In this document: piece after piece, positions 1 through 5,428 of the stretch
Layout of the letters: each line of letters begins with the position of its first letter
Numbering within the stretch: position 1 is the stretch's first letter
From: a candidate division WOR-3 bacterium
GTDB lineage: Bacteria; SDB-A
DNA length: 7,341 nt
Assembly: GCA_016934535.1 (NCBI GenBank)
Contig: JAFGSQ010000065.1
Span: 1-7,341, forward strand
Direction of reading: 5' to 3'
The notes under the pieces: model-generated
Database searches by the model: none
Seen by the model: only the letters and a program-made list of their open reading frames with translations
Told to the model about the DNA's origin: nothing
Made by a program: the position numbers and the translations under genes

Positions 1-1
1 G

Positions 2-64
2 AATCCCGACAATCCCCTAAATGCCAGAGACCCTTGTGGACAAATGAATCTCTTCAATTTATAA
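2..64 (+). CDS. 3' end of an open frame entering from the left edge (possible gene tail)
   Basis: Reading frame 2 is open from the window edge and ends in TAA at 62-64, giving 20 residues that include the stretch ARDPCGQMNLFNL. It is too short to assign to a family. It could be the true end of an upstream gene. It could also be the upstream half of the type IX cargo protein that continues in another frame after position 85, separated from it by a frameshift or small lesion. It has no ribosome binding site or start in view because the gene lies mostly outside the window. Whether it is coding at all is uncertain. Confidence 0.3.
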   Translation, partial: NPDNPLNARDPCGQMNLFNL

Positions 65-111
65 TGATTTTATTAGGACACTAGTGTTTTAAATCATATT
101 ATGAACATCCT

Positions 112-570
112 TTGAACTTTTACGGTTACGGTGTCGCTGAATACGTAAAAGTAGTAAATTCTAACAACAACACGGGTCAGGTATATCTGGGCACATACAC
201 ATCTTCGATGACGAACCCCGATAATTATTATCCCTATCTCACTTACAAATCCAATCCAGTTTTGACACCTTATGAACAGCTCTCGGAAGTAGAAATTTCT
301 GGACACGATATTACAAATTTTCAAGTAAATAATTTAAGCGGAGGAGTTGAATTTTCTTTTGTTCTTGAAAATGATGCCAATCTCGACATATCAATTTTCG
401 ACATTAACGGAAGAAAAGTTTCTGAAGAAAACAGTGTTTTCTTCAATTCCGGTATAGCAAATTACAGATGGGAAAGAAACAGTTCAGACATATCGAGCGG
501 GACATACTTCTTAGTAATAAACAGCGGGGGAAAAACTCTTCACAAGGGCAAATTCGCGATTTTTGAATAA
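112..570 (+). CDS. C-terminal part of a type IX secreted protein (Por sorting domain), probably truncated or a pseudogene remnant
   Basis: The frame is open from 85, just after an in-frame TAG at 82-84, and ends with TAA at 568-570. The only usable start is TTG at 112, with no Shine-Dalgarno sequence before it. Of the 152 residues, about 72-152 form a type IX secretion/Por C-terminal sorting domain: a beta-sandwich pattern with FSFVLEND, IFDINGRKV (95-103), SGTYFLVI (129-136) and a final KGKFAIFE strand. Residues 1-65 look like a protein body rich in Tyr and Asn and were not assigned. Proteins with this tail need an N-terminal Sec signal peptide to reach the periplasm, and none is present. 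The frame is therefore best read as the 3' part of a longer gene that has lost its front, or that is frameshifted relative to the open frame ending at 64. It converges on the lipoprotein operon and shares its terminator. The domain call is firm, but whether the frame is expressed is doubtful. Confidence 0.6.
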   Translation: MNFYGYGVAEYVKVVNSNNNTGQVYLGTYTSSMTNPDNYYPYLTYKSNPVLTPYEQLSEVEISGHDITNFQVNNLSGGVEFSFVLENDANLDISIFDINGRKVSEENSVFFNSGIANYRWERNSSDISSGTYFLVINSGGKTLHKGKFAIFE

Positions 571-581
571 CAAGAAAATTG

Positions 582-625
582 AAAACAAAAAAAGGGCAAG
601 AGTGATCTTGCCCTTTTTTTGTTTT
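582..625. terminator. Bidirectional intrinsic terminator between convergent genes
   Basis: A perfect inverted repeat has 19-base arms at 582-600 and 607-625 around the 6-base loop AGTGAT. The core GGGCAAG/CTTGCCC is flanked by runs of A on the left and T on the right, so the RNA from either strand forms a GC-core hairpin followed by a U run. It lies 11 bases after the stop of the plus-strand frame (570) and 8 bases after the stop of the minus-strand lipoprotein gene (634), the position expected for a terminator shared by convergent genes. Confidence 0.92.
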
Positions 626-633
626 TGTGATGT

Positions 634-1428
634 CTAGAAAGCTCCGCGGAAACCCTGGACGGGCTGCCACCAGTAACGGAAATAAAGGTCTTTTGTGTTA
701 AGTGAAGTTACAAGAATTCTGACATAATGACCATTTGATAGTTCTACCCAGAAATAATTCGTTGTATTAAGAGGAATCTGGGTTATAGCTGCCCATGCAG
801 GAGGATTTAAACCAGTCGGAGGTGCGAAATGTGTATATGTGCCGTTTACATCACTTGCCAGGTATGTTGTTTTTGTGCCAGTTGAAGGAGAAGTTTGACC
901 CCCAACAAAATATAAATTGTTTGAAGTGTTATTATCGTACAGGAATATATCGATTAATGATGCGTTGTATGGTGGATTTCCCGTCGCTTGTGAAGACATC
1001 AAATAACCGTTACCTGAATTGTCCCAGTAAAAACATGAAAGATAAGAACTGTGAGTCCATTCACCTATGTGGAAACCCGATTGTTCGACCGGATTTGTTG
1101 TAACAGATGAAGACCAAGTGCTCGTATCATTGTCTACAAAAGTTCTCACTCTGTATGATCCGAGTTCTGTCGGATTGTTGTGCGTATAACTTGTGCCTGT
1201 CACAACGGCATAACCTTTTGTTCCGGGGTATTCGATCTGGTATGAATCAGCATTTGTGACTGCATACCAAGTGATTACTAATCCCATCCCATCCATTGTC
1301 GCATCGATGGCAACATTAGTAGGTGCTGCAGCAGTTCCACCGCCTGGATTTGTCGGACTGTCGTCTTTGGTACAGCCAAAAACTGCTAACGAAGCTACAG
1401 CAATGACCAACAATAATATTTTCTTCAT
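634..1428 (-). CDS. Lipoprotein with fibronectin-III-like domain and putative surface-export signal
   Basis: The 264-residue protein starts at ATG (1426-1428) with a strong GGAGG site at 1433-1437 and ends in TAG. The N-terminus is a lipoprotein signal (MKK, hydrophobic 4-18) with a lipobox ending FGC, so lipidation is predicted at Cys19. The next residues are T-K-D-D-S, matching the C-x-K-(D/E)2 lipoprotein export signal known in Bacteroidetes for surface-exposed lipoproteins. A Gly/Ala/Pro linker (24-36) leads to a fibronectin-III-like beta domain (about 36-112) with VITWYAVTNADSYQIEY and SYRVRTFVD strands. The C-terminal half (113-264) is rich in Tyr, Trp and Asn, is probably all-beta, and was not recognised. 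It ends in YFRYWWQPVQGF. It is the last gene of the minus-strand operon, 11 bases after the upstream lipoprotein gene, and terminates at the shared hairpin. The function is unknown; binding or adhesion is only a guess from the domain type. Confidence 0.85.
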   Translation of the reverse strand: MKKILLLVIAVASLAVFGCTKDDSPTNPGGGTAAAPTNVAIDATMDGMGLVITWYAVTNADSYQIEYPGTKGYAVVTGTSYTHNNPTELGSYRVRTFVDNDTSTWSSSVTTNPVEQSGFHIGEWTHSSYLSCFYWDNSGNGYLMSSQATGNPPYNASLIDIFLYDNNTSNNLYFVGGQTSPSTGTKTTYLASDVNGTYTHFAPPTGLNPPAWAAITQIPLNTTNYFWVELSNGHYVRILVTSLNTKDLYFRYWWQPVQGFRGAF

Positions 1429-1432
1429 CTTT

Positions 1433-1437
1433 CCTCC
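1433..1437 (-). promoter_or_regulatory. Ribosome binding site of the fibronectin-III lipoprotein gene
   Basis: On the minus strand the sequence AAAAGGAGGAAAG precedes the ATG, placing GGAGG 4 bases upstream. This strong site fixes the start at 1428 and gives the gene its own initiation despite the short operon spacing. Confidence 0.8.
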
Positions 1438-1439
1438 TT

Positions 1440-1796
1440 TTATTTTATTGGAACAATAGGAATTGTAGGGTGTGTTTGCAAAGGCGGTTTGTCAGGATTA
1501 TGCAATCCGTATATAACGCTGTCGAGAGAGTCATTGGCTCTTTTTAACACGACATTTTCTTCGCGTAATCTTAGTATATCATCCTGAATTTCTGACAATC
1601 CGACACTGTCAATTGTTATATTGCTGTATTTTGCCAGTTCTGTTTCCAACTCGGAAATCTTTGCCTCATATTGGATTGATTTATCCTGATATATCTTGAG
1701 TTCTTGACGAAGCTGTTCCAATTGTGCATTGTTTGAACAACCAGCAAATAATACTGCAATAAGTAAAATCGCAAGAATAAATGGTCCTTGTTTCAT
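1440..1796 (-). CDS. Lpp-like coiled-coil lipoprotein, paralogue of its upstream neighbour
   Basis: The 118-residue protein has a lipoprotein signal (hydrophobic 6-19, lipobox LFAGC), so Cys20 should be lipidated and the mature chain would be 99 residues. The start of the mature chain, CSNNAQLEQL, resembles E. coli Lpp (CSSNAKIDQL). Residues 26-57 give a clean heptad pattern (L26, L29, L33, Y36, S40, Y43, I47, L50, L54, Y57). After a short break, residues 67-98 give another (L67, I70, I74, L77, N81, L84, N88, L91, I95, L98). A Pro-rich linker (101-107) leads to the end HPTIPIVPIK with a C-terminal lysine. Residues 67-98 align without gaps to 69-100 of the neighbouring lipoprotein, including EIQ and NDSL-x2-VI-x2-L, so the two are tandem paralogues. 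The ATG at 1796 has only a weak upstream AAGG, so translation may depend on the upstream gene, which ends 14 bases before. By analogy with Lpp it may link the outer membrane to peptidoglycan; this is inference. Confidence 0.8.
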   Translation of the reverse strand: MKQGPFILAILLIAVLFAGCSNNAQLEQLRQELKIYQDKSIQYEAKISELETELAKYSNITIDSVGLSEIQDDILRLREENVVLKRANDSLDSVIYGLHNPDKPPLQTHPTIPIVPIK

Positions 1797-1810
1797 TATG
1801 CTTCAAGCCT

Positions 1811-2188
1811 TTACTTTATTGGAGTAATCGGTATCGTCGGATGACCACCGCCGCCTGATGAGCCGCCGCCAGAAGTCGAACCTGCTTTGAGTTTTTCAAT
1901 GACTTGTATCAGTGAATCATTTGTAGTTTTTAAAGTAGCAATTTCTTCATTCAAAGCGTCCATCTCTTCTTGGATTTCTTCAATATCCATATCGCCGAAA
2001 TCTTCGATCTGGGTTTCGAGAGTCGCGACTTTATCAGTGAGAGTCGCATTTTCTTTAGTCAGGTCTTCAATCTTTGTCTGAGCTGTTTTGAGATCATCGA
2101 GAATTTTCTGGCTGTTTCCCATCATCGAACAACCAACTGCAAAAACAAGAACCAGACACATCACGGTTGCTAATGTTAGCTTTTTCAT
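1811..2188 (-). CDS. Lpp-like coiled-coil lipoprotein, first gene of the lipoprotein operon
   Basis: The 125-residue protein has a lipoprotein signal with a lipobox-like AVGC, so Cys20 should be lipidated and the mature chain would be 106 residues. The body is almost entirely coiled coil. Positions 29, 33, 36, 40, 43, 47, 50, 54, 57, 61 and 64 are I/L/A/N/V/F in strict 4-3 spacing. After a GDMD break a second segment (69, 72, 76, 79, 83, 86, 90, 93, 97, 100) continues with I/M/L/N. Asn47 and Asn90 occupy core positions, as is common in oligomeric coiled coils. A Gly/Ser linker (103-115) leads to HPTIPITPIK, ending in lysine. The start is set by AAGGAGG at 2193-2199, 4 bases before ATG. It heads a three-gene operon with its own promoter at 2214-2242. 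Lipid anchor, rod-like helix and C-terminal lysine match Braun's lipoprotein, although it is longer than the 58-residue mature Lpp of E. coli. A spacer or scaffold lipoprotein not bound to peptidoglycan is the alternative. Confidence 0.83.
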   Translation of the reverse strand: MKKLTLATVMCLVLVFAVGCSMMGNSQKILDDLKTAQTKIEDLTKENATLTDKVATLETQIEDFGDMDIEEIQEEMDALNEEIATLKTTNDSLIQVIEKLKAGSTSGGGSSGGGGHPTIPITPIK

Positions 2189-2192
2189 ACTA

Positions 2193-2199
2193 CCTCCTT
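2193..2199 (-). promoter_or_regulatory. Strong ribosome binding site of the first lipoprotein gene
   Basis: AAGGAGG on the minus strand lies 4 bases before the ATG at 2188. It is the strongest Shine-Dalgarno match in the window and suits an abundant structural lipoprotein. Confidence 0.8.
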
Positions 2200-2213
2200 A
2201 GTTTTAACTTATT

Positions 2214-2242
2214 ATGTTAGCAGATGAAATATGAAAGGTCAA
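2214..2242 (-). promoter_or_regulatory. Promoter of the lipoprotein operon (sigma-70-like, extended -10)
   Basis: On the minus strand TTGACC (2237-2242) is separated by 17 bases from TAACAT (2214-2219). A TGC precedes the -10, giving an extended -10 motif. Transcription should start near 2207, shortly before the AAGGAGG site and the ATG at 2188. This was predicted by eye. If the organism uses a Bacteroidetes-type sigma factor its consensus may differ. Confidence 0.55.
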
Positions 2243-2312
2243 GAACGAGTAACTCTTAACGGATAAAAAATCTTGACTGATGAGTTGTTCTGTTGTAAAA
2301 ATTGACGGATAT

Positions 2313-2342
2313 TTGGATATATTCGCTCTTTGAACATAGAAT
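2313..2342 (+). promoter_or_regulatory. Candidate promoter of tRNA-Leu
   Basis: TAGAAT (2337-2342, five of six matches to TATAAT) ends 9 bases before the tRNA, with a weak TTGGAT (2313-2318) at 18-base spacing. Other TTGAC motifs at 2273 and 2302 lack a well-placed -10. The -10 is convincing but the -35 is not. Confidence 0.4.
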
Positions 2343-2351
2343 ACTTTTTTT

Positions 2352-2435
2352 GCCGGGGTGGCGGAATTGGCAGACGCACCAGCTTGAGGGGCTGGCGGGA
2401 GAAATCTCGTCTGGGTTCAAGTCCCAGTCCCGGCA
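2352..2435 (+). tRNA. tRNA-Leu (anticodon GAG), CCA not encoded
   Basis: A class II tRNA cloverleaf is visible. The acceptor GCCGGGG (2352-2358) pairs with TCCCGGC (2428-2434), followed by discriminator A2435. The anticodon stem is CCAGC/GCTGG (2379-2383/2391-2395) with loop TTGAGGG and anticodon GAG at 2386-2388. A long variable arm (2396-2410) and a T arm CTGGG-TTCAAGT-CCCAG follow. The bases after the discriminator are TTT, so CCA must be added by a nucleotidyltransferase. The T-rich stretch at 2436-2446 follows directly. It reads codons CTC/CTT. Confidence 0.96.
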
Positions 2436-2449
2436 TTTTTCTTTTTAAA

Positions 2450-2477
2450 TTGTTTTTTACCGCCTCTCCGATATAAT
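2450..2477 (+). promoter_or_regulatory. Candidate promoter giving a leaderless phosphoesterase mRNA
   Basis: A perfect TATAAT lies at 2472-2477, with TTGTTT (2450-2455) at 16-base spacing as a weak -35. The A of the phosphoesterase ATG (2484) is exactly 7 bases after the -10, where transcription normally begins. No Shine-Dalgarno sequence lies between the -10 and the start (CTCTCT). The arrangement predicts a transcript with no 5' leader. Confidence 0.55.
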
Positions 2478-2483
2478 CTCTCT

Positions 2484-3899
2484 ATGAAAAGACTCAGACC
2501 AATCGTTTTTGCAATGCTTATTTTTATGGACATCCAGGCACTGTCGTTTGTTCACGGGCCGAGAATTTCTTCCGTATTCAGGGATTCCGTTTTTATTACA
2601 GCCGAGACAGACGATTCATGTTTTCTTCAGGTGATGTATGGCGAGGATAGCGGGATTATGTCAGAGACCGCGTATTGCAGTTCTCCGGACACATTCCATT
2701 CCGTCGTTCTCAGGCATTTCAACGCGACGAGGTCCTGGAAATACTCCGTAAAAATCCAAAATGCTCAAGACACAGTCCAGACACCCGAAAGGGTGTTCAG
2801 AATGCCAGCCGCACCAGGCGAAAGTTTTACATTCGCAGTTTTGGGGGACGCCCACTGCACGGCGGGATCAGGAGGAATACCACCGGAGTTTACGGCCAAC
2901 ATAGCCAATATCTGCGCCTACGACCCCGATTTCGTCCTTTTTTTAGGCGACGGAATTCACAACTCATACTATCAATCCGAGGTCAGACAGCAGTGGGACA
3001 ATTTTAAAATTGCCACCGACACGATTGCATTCAACAGGCCGGTATTCATGGTTATAGGCAATCATGACGTCAACACCTGGTATCACAACTTCAACGGAGG
3101 AGACATTCTTGCCGACGAATTCGAAATGCCCCGTAATGCGCCCATGCCTGAATTTTATGATGAACTCGTCTACTTTTTCGGTTGGGGAGACGTCACTTTT
3201 TACATTCTCGATTCCGATTATTACGACAATCCGGAGATAATTGACGTAGTCCAGAGAAACTGGCTCGTTCAAAATATTTCGACCGGCCAATCGCGCTTTA
3301 AAATCACCGCCCATCACGAACACGCATGGTCAACAGCGGGCGACCTCTACGGTTTTTTGGGCGAGCATCCCGAAGAACGAGACGCTTACTGGAAAGTTTT
3401 GAGAGACAACGGAGTCATACTCGACATGGCCGGTCACATACATCTTTATAACCGTGACTTTTTCGGCAGACCTCTTCCGGACACGATAACCTGCGTTAAT
3501 CAGCTCATTTCAGGAGGCGCGGGGGGAAGTATCGTGGGAGGATATGGCGGAGATTACCACCATTTCTGCCTTATCGAAGTAAACGGCAATACGCTGAGTA
3601 TCACGGCCATAGACAACACTGGCGCTATCAGGGACAATTTTTCTCTGACAGATGTCGAAGAGACTGCTGAACCGGTTTTCGACCGCTGTCCTGTAGAGTA
3701 CATGAGTAACGGTTTCAGGTATTACGCCGAGATTCCCGGAGTACTTCGCGTCTTTGACCAAACCGGCAGAGTGCTTTTTGAAAAAAGAGTTCAACCGGAT
3801 CAACAAGCCGAGTTTTTGACGGACATATCCGGAGTATATTTTTTAATGTTTGACTCTGGCGAAGAAGTTTACTCAAATAAATTCACTGTGATGAGGTAA
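2484..3899 (+). CDS. Secreted calcineurin-like (purple-acid-phosphatase-type) metallophosphoesterase with type IX sorting domain
   Basis: The 471-residue protein is a predicted metal-dependent phosphoesterase secreted by type IX secretion. It starts with a basic then hydrophobic signal peptide (about 1-20). Residues about 21-107 form a beta domain like the fibronectin-III-like N-domain of purple acid phosphatases. The catalytic domain (about 115-380) holds the full two-metal set: GDAH (121-124), GDGIHN (155-160), GNHD (192-195), HHEH (277-280) and GHIH (317-320). The tail (about 405-471) has the type IX sorting pattern with RVFDQTGRVLFEK, DISGVYFLMF and a final SNKFTVMR. All expected metal ligands are present, so activity is likely, but the substrate (phosphate monoester or diester) cannot be read from the sequence. 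It is the first gene of a plus-strand operon, 4 bases before the channel gene. It has no Shine-Dalgarno site, and the -10 box at 2472-2477 would start the mRNA at the ATG. The next ATGs downstream would remove the signal peptide, which supports this start. Confidence 0.9.
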   Translation: MKRLRPIVFAMLIFMDIQALSFVHGPRISSVFRDSVFITAETDDSCFLQVMYGEDSGIMSETAYCSSPDTFHSVVLRHFNATRSWKYSVKIQNAQDTVQTPERVFRMPAAPGESFTFAVLGDAHCTAGSGGIPPEFTANIANICAYDPDFVLFLGDGIHNSYYQSEVRQQWDNFKIATDTIAFNRPVFMVIGNHDVNTWYHNFNGGDILADEFEMPRNAPMPEFYDELVYFFGWGDVTFYILDSDYYDNPEIIDVVQRNWLVQNISTGQSRFKITAHHEHAWSTAGDLYGFLGEHPEERDAYWKVLRDNGVILDMAGHIHLYNRDFFGRPLPDTITCVNQLISGGAGGSIVGGYGGDYHHFCLIEVNGNTLSITAIDNTGAIRDNFSLTDVEETAEPVFDRCPVEYMSNGFRYYAEIPGVLRVFDQTGRVLFEKRVQPDQQAEFLTDISGVYFLMFDSGEEVYSNKFTVMR

Positions 3900-3903
3900 T
3901 TTA

Positions 3904-5424
3904 ATGCTTTTTTCTTTTTTGACTCTGAAAATCGCCGCCACTTTTATCGGATGGTTCGTCCTGGAACTTCTGATGGCTAAAACTTTCAAGCACAGGTTTC
4001 TCTTAAAGAACAAGTTTTTTATTCACGCGCTCGTTTTTTTTCTTTTTCTATGGTTGCTCAGTCTTGTACTTTCGGACCTGATATTTCCAGCCAGAATCGG
4101 CATAATTCTGGGCAATCTTTTCTCAGGAGCCGTACTTGTAATCGGCTCATATCTTTTGGCGGACCTTGCGGATTTCTTTTTGTCGGGACAGACTCACTAC
4201 AAAGGACAATCCGCCAGAATAATTCCCGGCGTCCTCAGGAACATAATAAAATTCGTCCTGGTGGTCATTTTCGTATTACTTATACTTCATTTCCACTTCA
4301 AGATGGAACTGAAGGGTATTTCAGTTACGTCCGCGGTCCTGGCCGGTGTCCTCGGTTTTGCACTTCAGGAAACTCTCGGAAATCTTCTTTCCGGTATAGC
4401 CTTGAACATGGAATCGCCGTTCAAGCACGGAGACTGGATAAAAGTCGGTGAAGAAGAGGGATGGGTCATTGATATCACATGGAGATCGACTACCATACAC
4501 ACAAGGCAGGACGACCTGATAACAATACCGAATTCGAAAGTGAGTTCTGAAAAAATAATCAATTTCTCGAGACCTCAGAGAAACAAGGCTGTCGAGATCA
4601 ATGTCGGAGTGTCGTACGAAAATTCACCCGAAAAAGTAAAAAATATAATCATTCAGTGCGCCCTCGAATCCAAGCTCGCTAAAAAAGAGCCCCGGCCTCT
4701 GTGCTGGCTGACAAATTACGGGGATTCTTCTATAAATTACAAGCTTAAGTTCTGGATAAAAGATTACGCAGAGATACATCAGGCCCAGGACGAGGTCATG
4801 ACTAAAATCTGGTATTCATTCAAGAGGAACAGCATTGATATACCTTTCCCGATAAGACAGATAAAGAATTACGAGTCCCATGCCGCTTCGGTCGAAATAA
4901 GGATACAGGAAACAGTCGAAACTCTCAAAAGAATAGCTATTTTCGAGCCGCTGGAATCGGAGGACATAATGCTTCTGGCGAAGAATTCTCCGAGAGTGTC
5001 CTACGGCCAGGGAGACATAATCATAAGGCAGGAAGACGAAGGCGATTCAATGTTCATAATCACCAAAGGCGAGGTGGTTGTTGAGAAGAAAGGGGAGGAC
5101 GGATCTCATAAATTCGTCGCTAAACTCGGACCTCTCGACTTTGTAGGGGAGATGTCACTCTTGACCGGCGAAAGGAGGAGCGCGACCGTAAAGGCGTTCA
5201 CTGAAGTCGAGGTGATCCTTATAAATAAAAACGCTTTCAAACAGATACTTGTCGCGAATCCCAAGATAGCTTTTTCTCTAAGTGAAAAACTTCTGGGAAG
5301 AAAAAAAGAACTTGAAAGGCTCGGCGATCCGAAGTATTCTGAGCTCGACAGCGTTCATGACGAAAAAGAAAAAACTTCGATTCTCATGAAAATTCAGGGA
5401 TTTTTCGGTATAACCAGGAAGTGA
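3904..5424 (+). CDS. MscS-family channel fused to a cyclic-nucleotide-binding domain
   Basis: The 506-residue inner-membrane protein has hydrophobic segments at about 5-23, 38-59, 63-93 and 112-131, followed by the MscS pore helix and beta domain (about 140-213). The pore helix shows the typical Ala/Gly/Leu packing (VLAGVLGFALQETLGNLL, 145-162), then SPFKHGDWIKV (171-181) and ITIPNSKV (206-213). An MscS C-terminal alpha/beta domain runs to about 325. Residues 343-463 are a cyclic-nucleotide-binding domain. Its phosphate-binding cassette FVGEMSLLTGERRSATV (413-429) keeps the Glu (E416) and Arg (R425) that contact ribose and phosphate. A charged tail ends the protein. This matches the bacterial cyclic-nucleotide-gated (bCNG) branch of the MscS superfamily, in which ligand rather than tension is thought to matter most. 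The start uses a GAGG (3893-3896) inside the end of the upstream gene, so translation is probably coupled. Which nucleotide binds is not visible; cAMP or cGMP are the usual ligands. Confidence 0.93.
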   Translation: MLFSFLTLKIAATFIGWFVLELLMAKTFKHRFLLKNKFFIHALVFFLFLWLLSLVLSDLIFPARIGIILGNLFSGAVLVIGSYLLADLADFFLSGQTHYKGQSARIIPGVLRNIIKFVLVVIFVLLILHFHFKMELKGISVTSAVLAGVLGFALQETLGNLLSGIALNMESPFKHGDWIKVGEEEGWVIDITWRSTTIHTRQDDLITIPNSKVSSEKIINFSRPQRNKAVEINVGVSYENSPEKVKNIIIQCALESKLAKKEPRPLCWLTNYGDSSINYKLKFWIKDYAEIHQAQDEVMTKIWYSFKRNSIDIPFPIRQIKNYESHAASVEIRIQETVETLKRIAIFEPLESEDIMLLAKNSPRVSYGQGDIIIRQEDEGDSMFIITKGEVVVEKKGEDGSHKFVAKLGPLDFVGEMSLLTGERRSATVKAFTEVEVILINKNAFKQILVANPKIAFSLSEKLLGRKKELERLGDPKYSELDSVHDEKEKTSILMKIQGFFGITRK

Positions 5425-5428
5425 AGGT

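Noticed and set aside
94-324. Minus-strand open frame opposite the left-end sorting-domain frame
   Set aside because: It has no ribosome site and its composition is unlike a protein. The opposite strand carries the conserved type IX tail.
795-1103. Open frame on the plus strand opposite the fibronectin-III lipoprotein gene
   Set aside because: It lies wholly within a gene that has a clear lipobox, ribosome site and domain pattern. It has no ribosome site and its translation looks like an antisense shadow.
2675-3007. Arg-rich open frame inside the phosphoesterase gene
   Set aside because: It is a frame shadow. The phosphoesterase frame carries all the catalytic motifs across this stretch.
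4050-4451. Open frame overlapping the channel gene
   Set aside because: The MscS membrane and pore motifs run through the other frame, and this one has no recognisable content.
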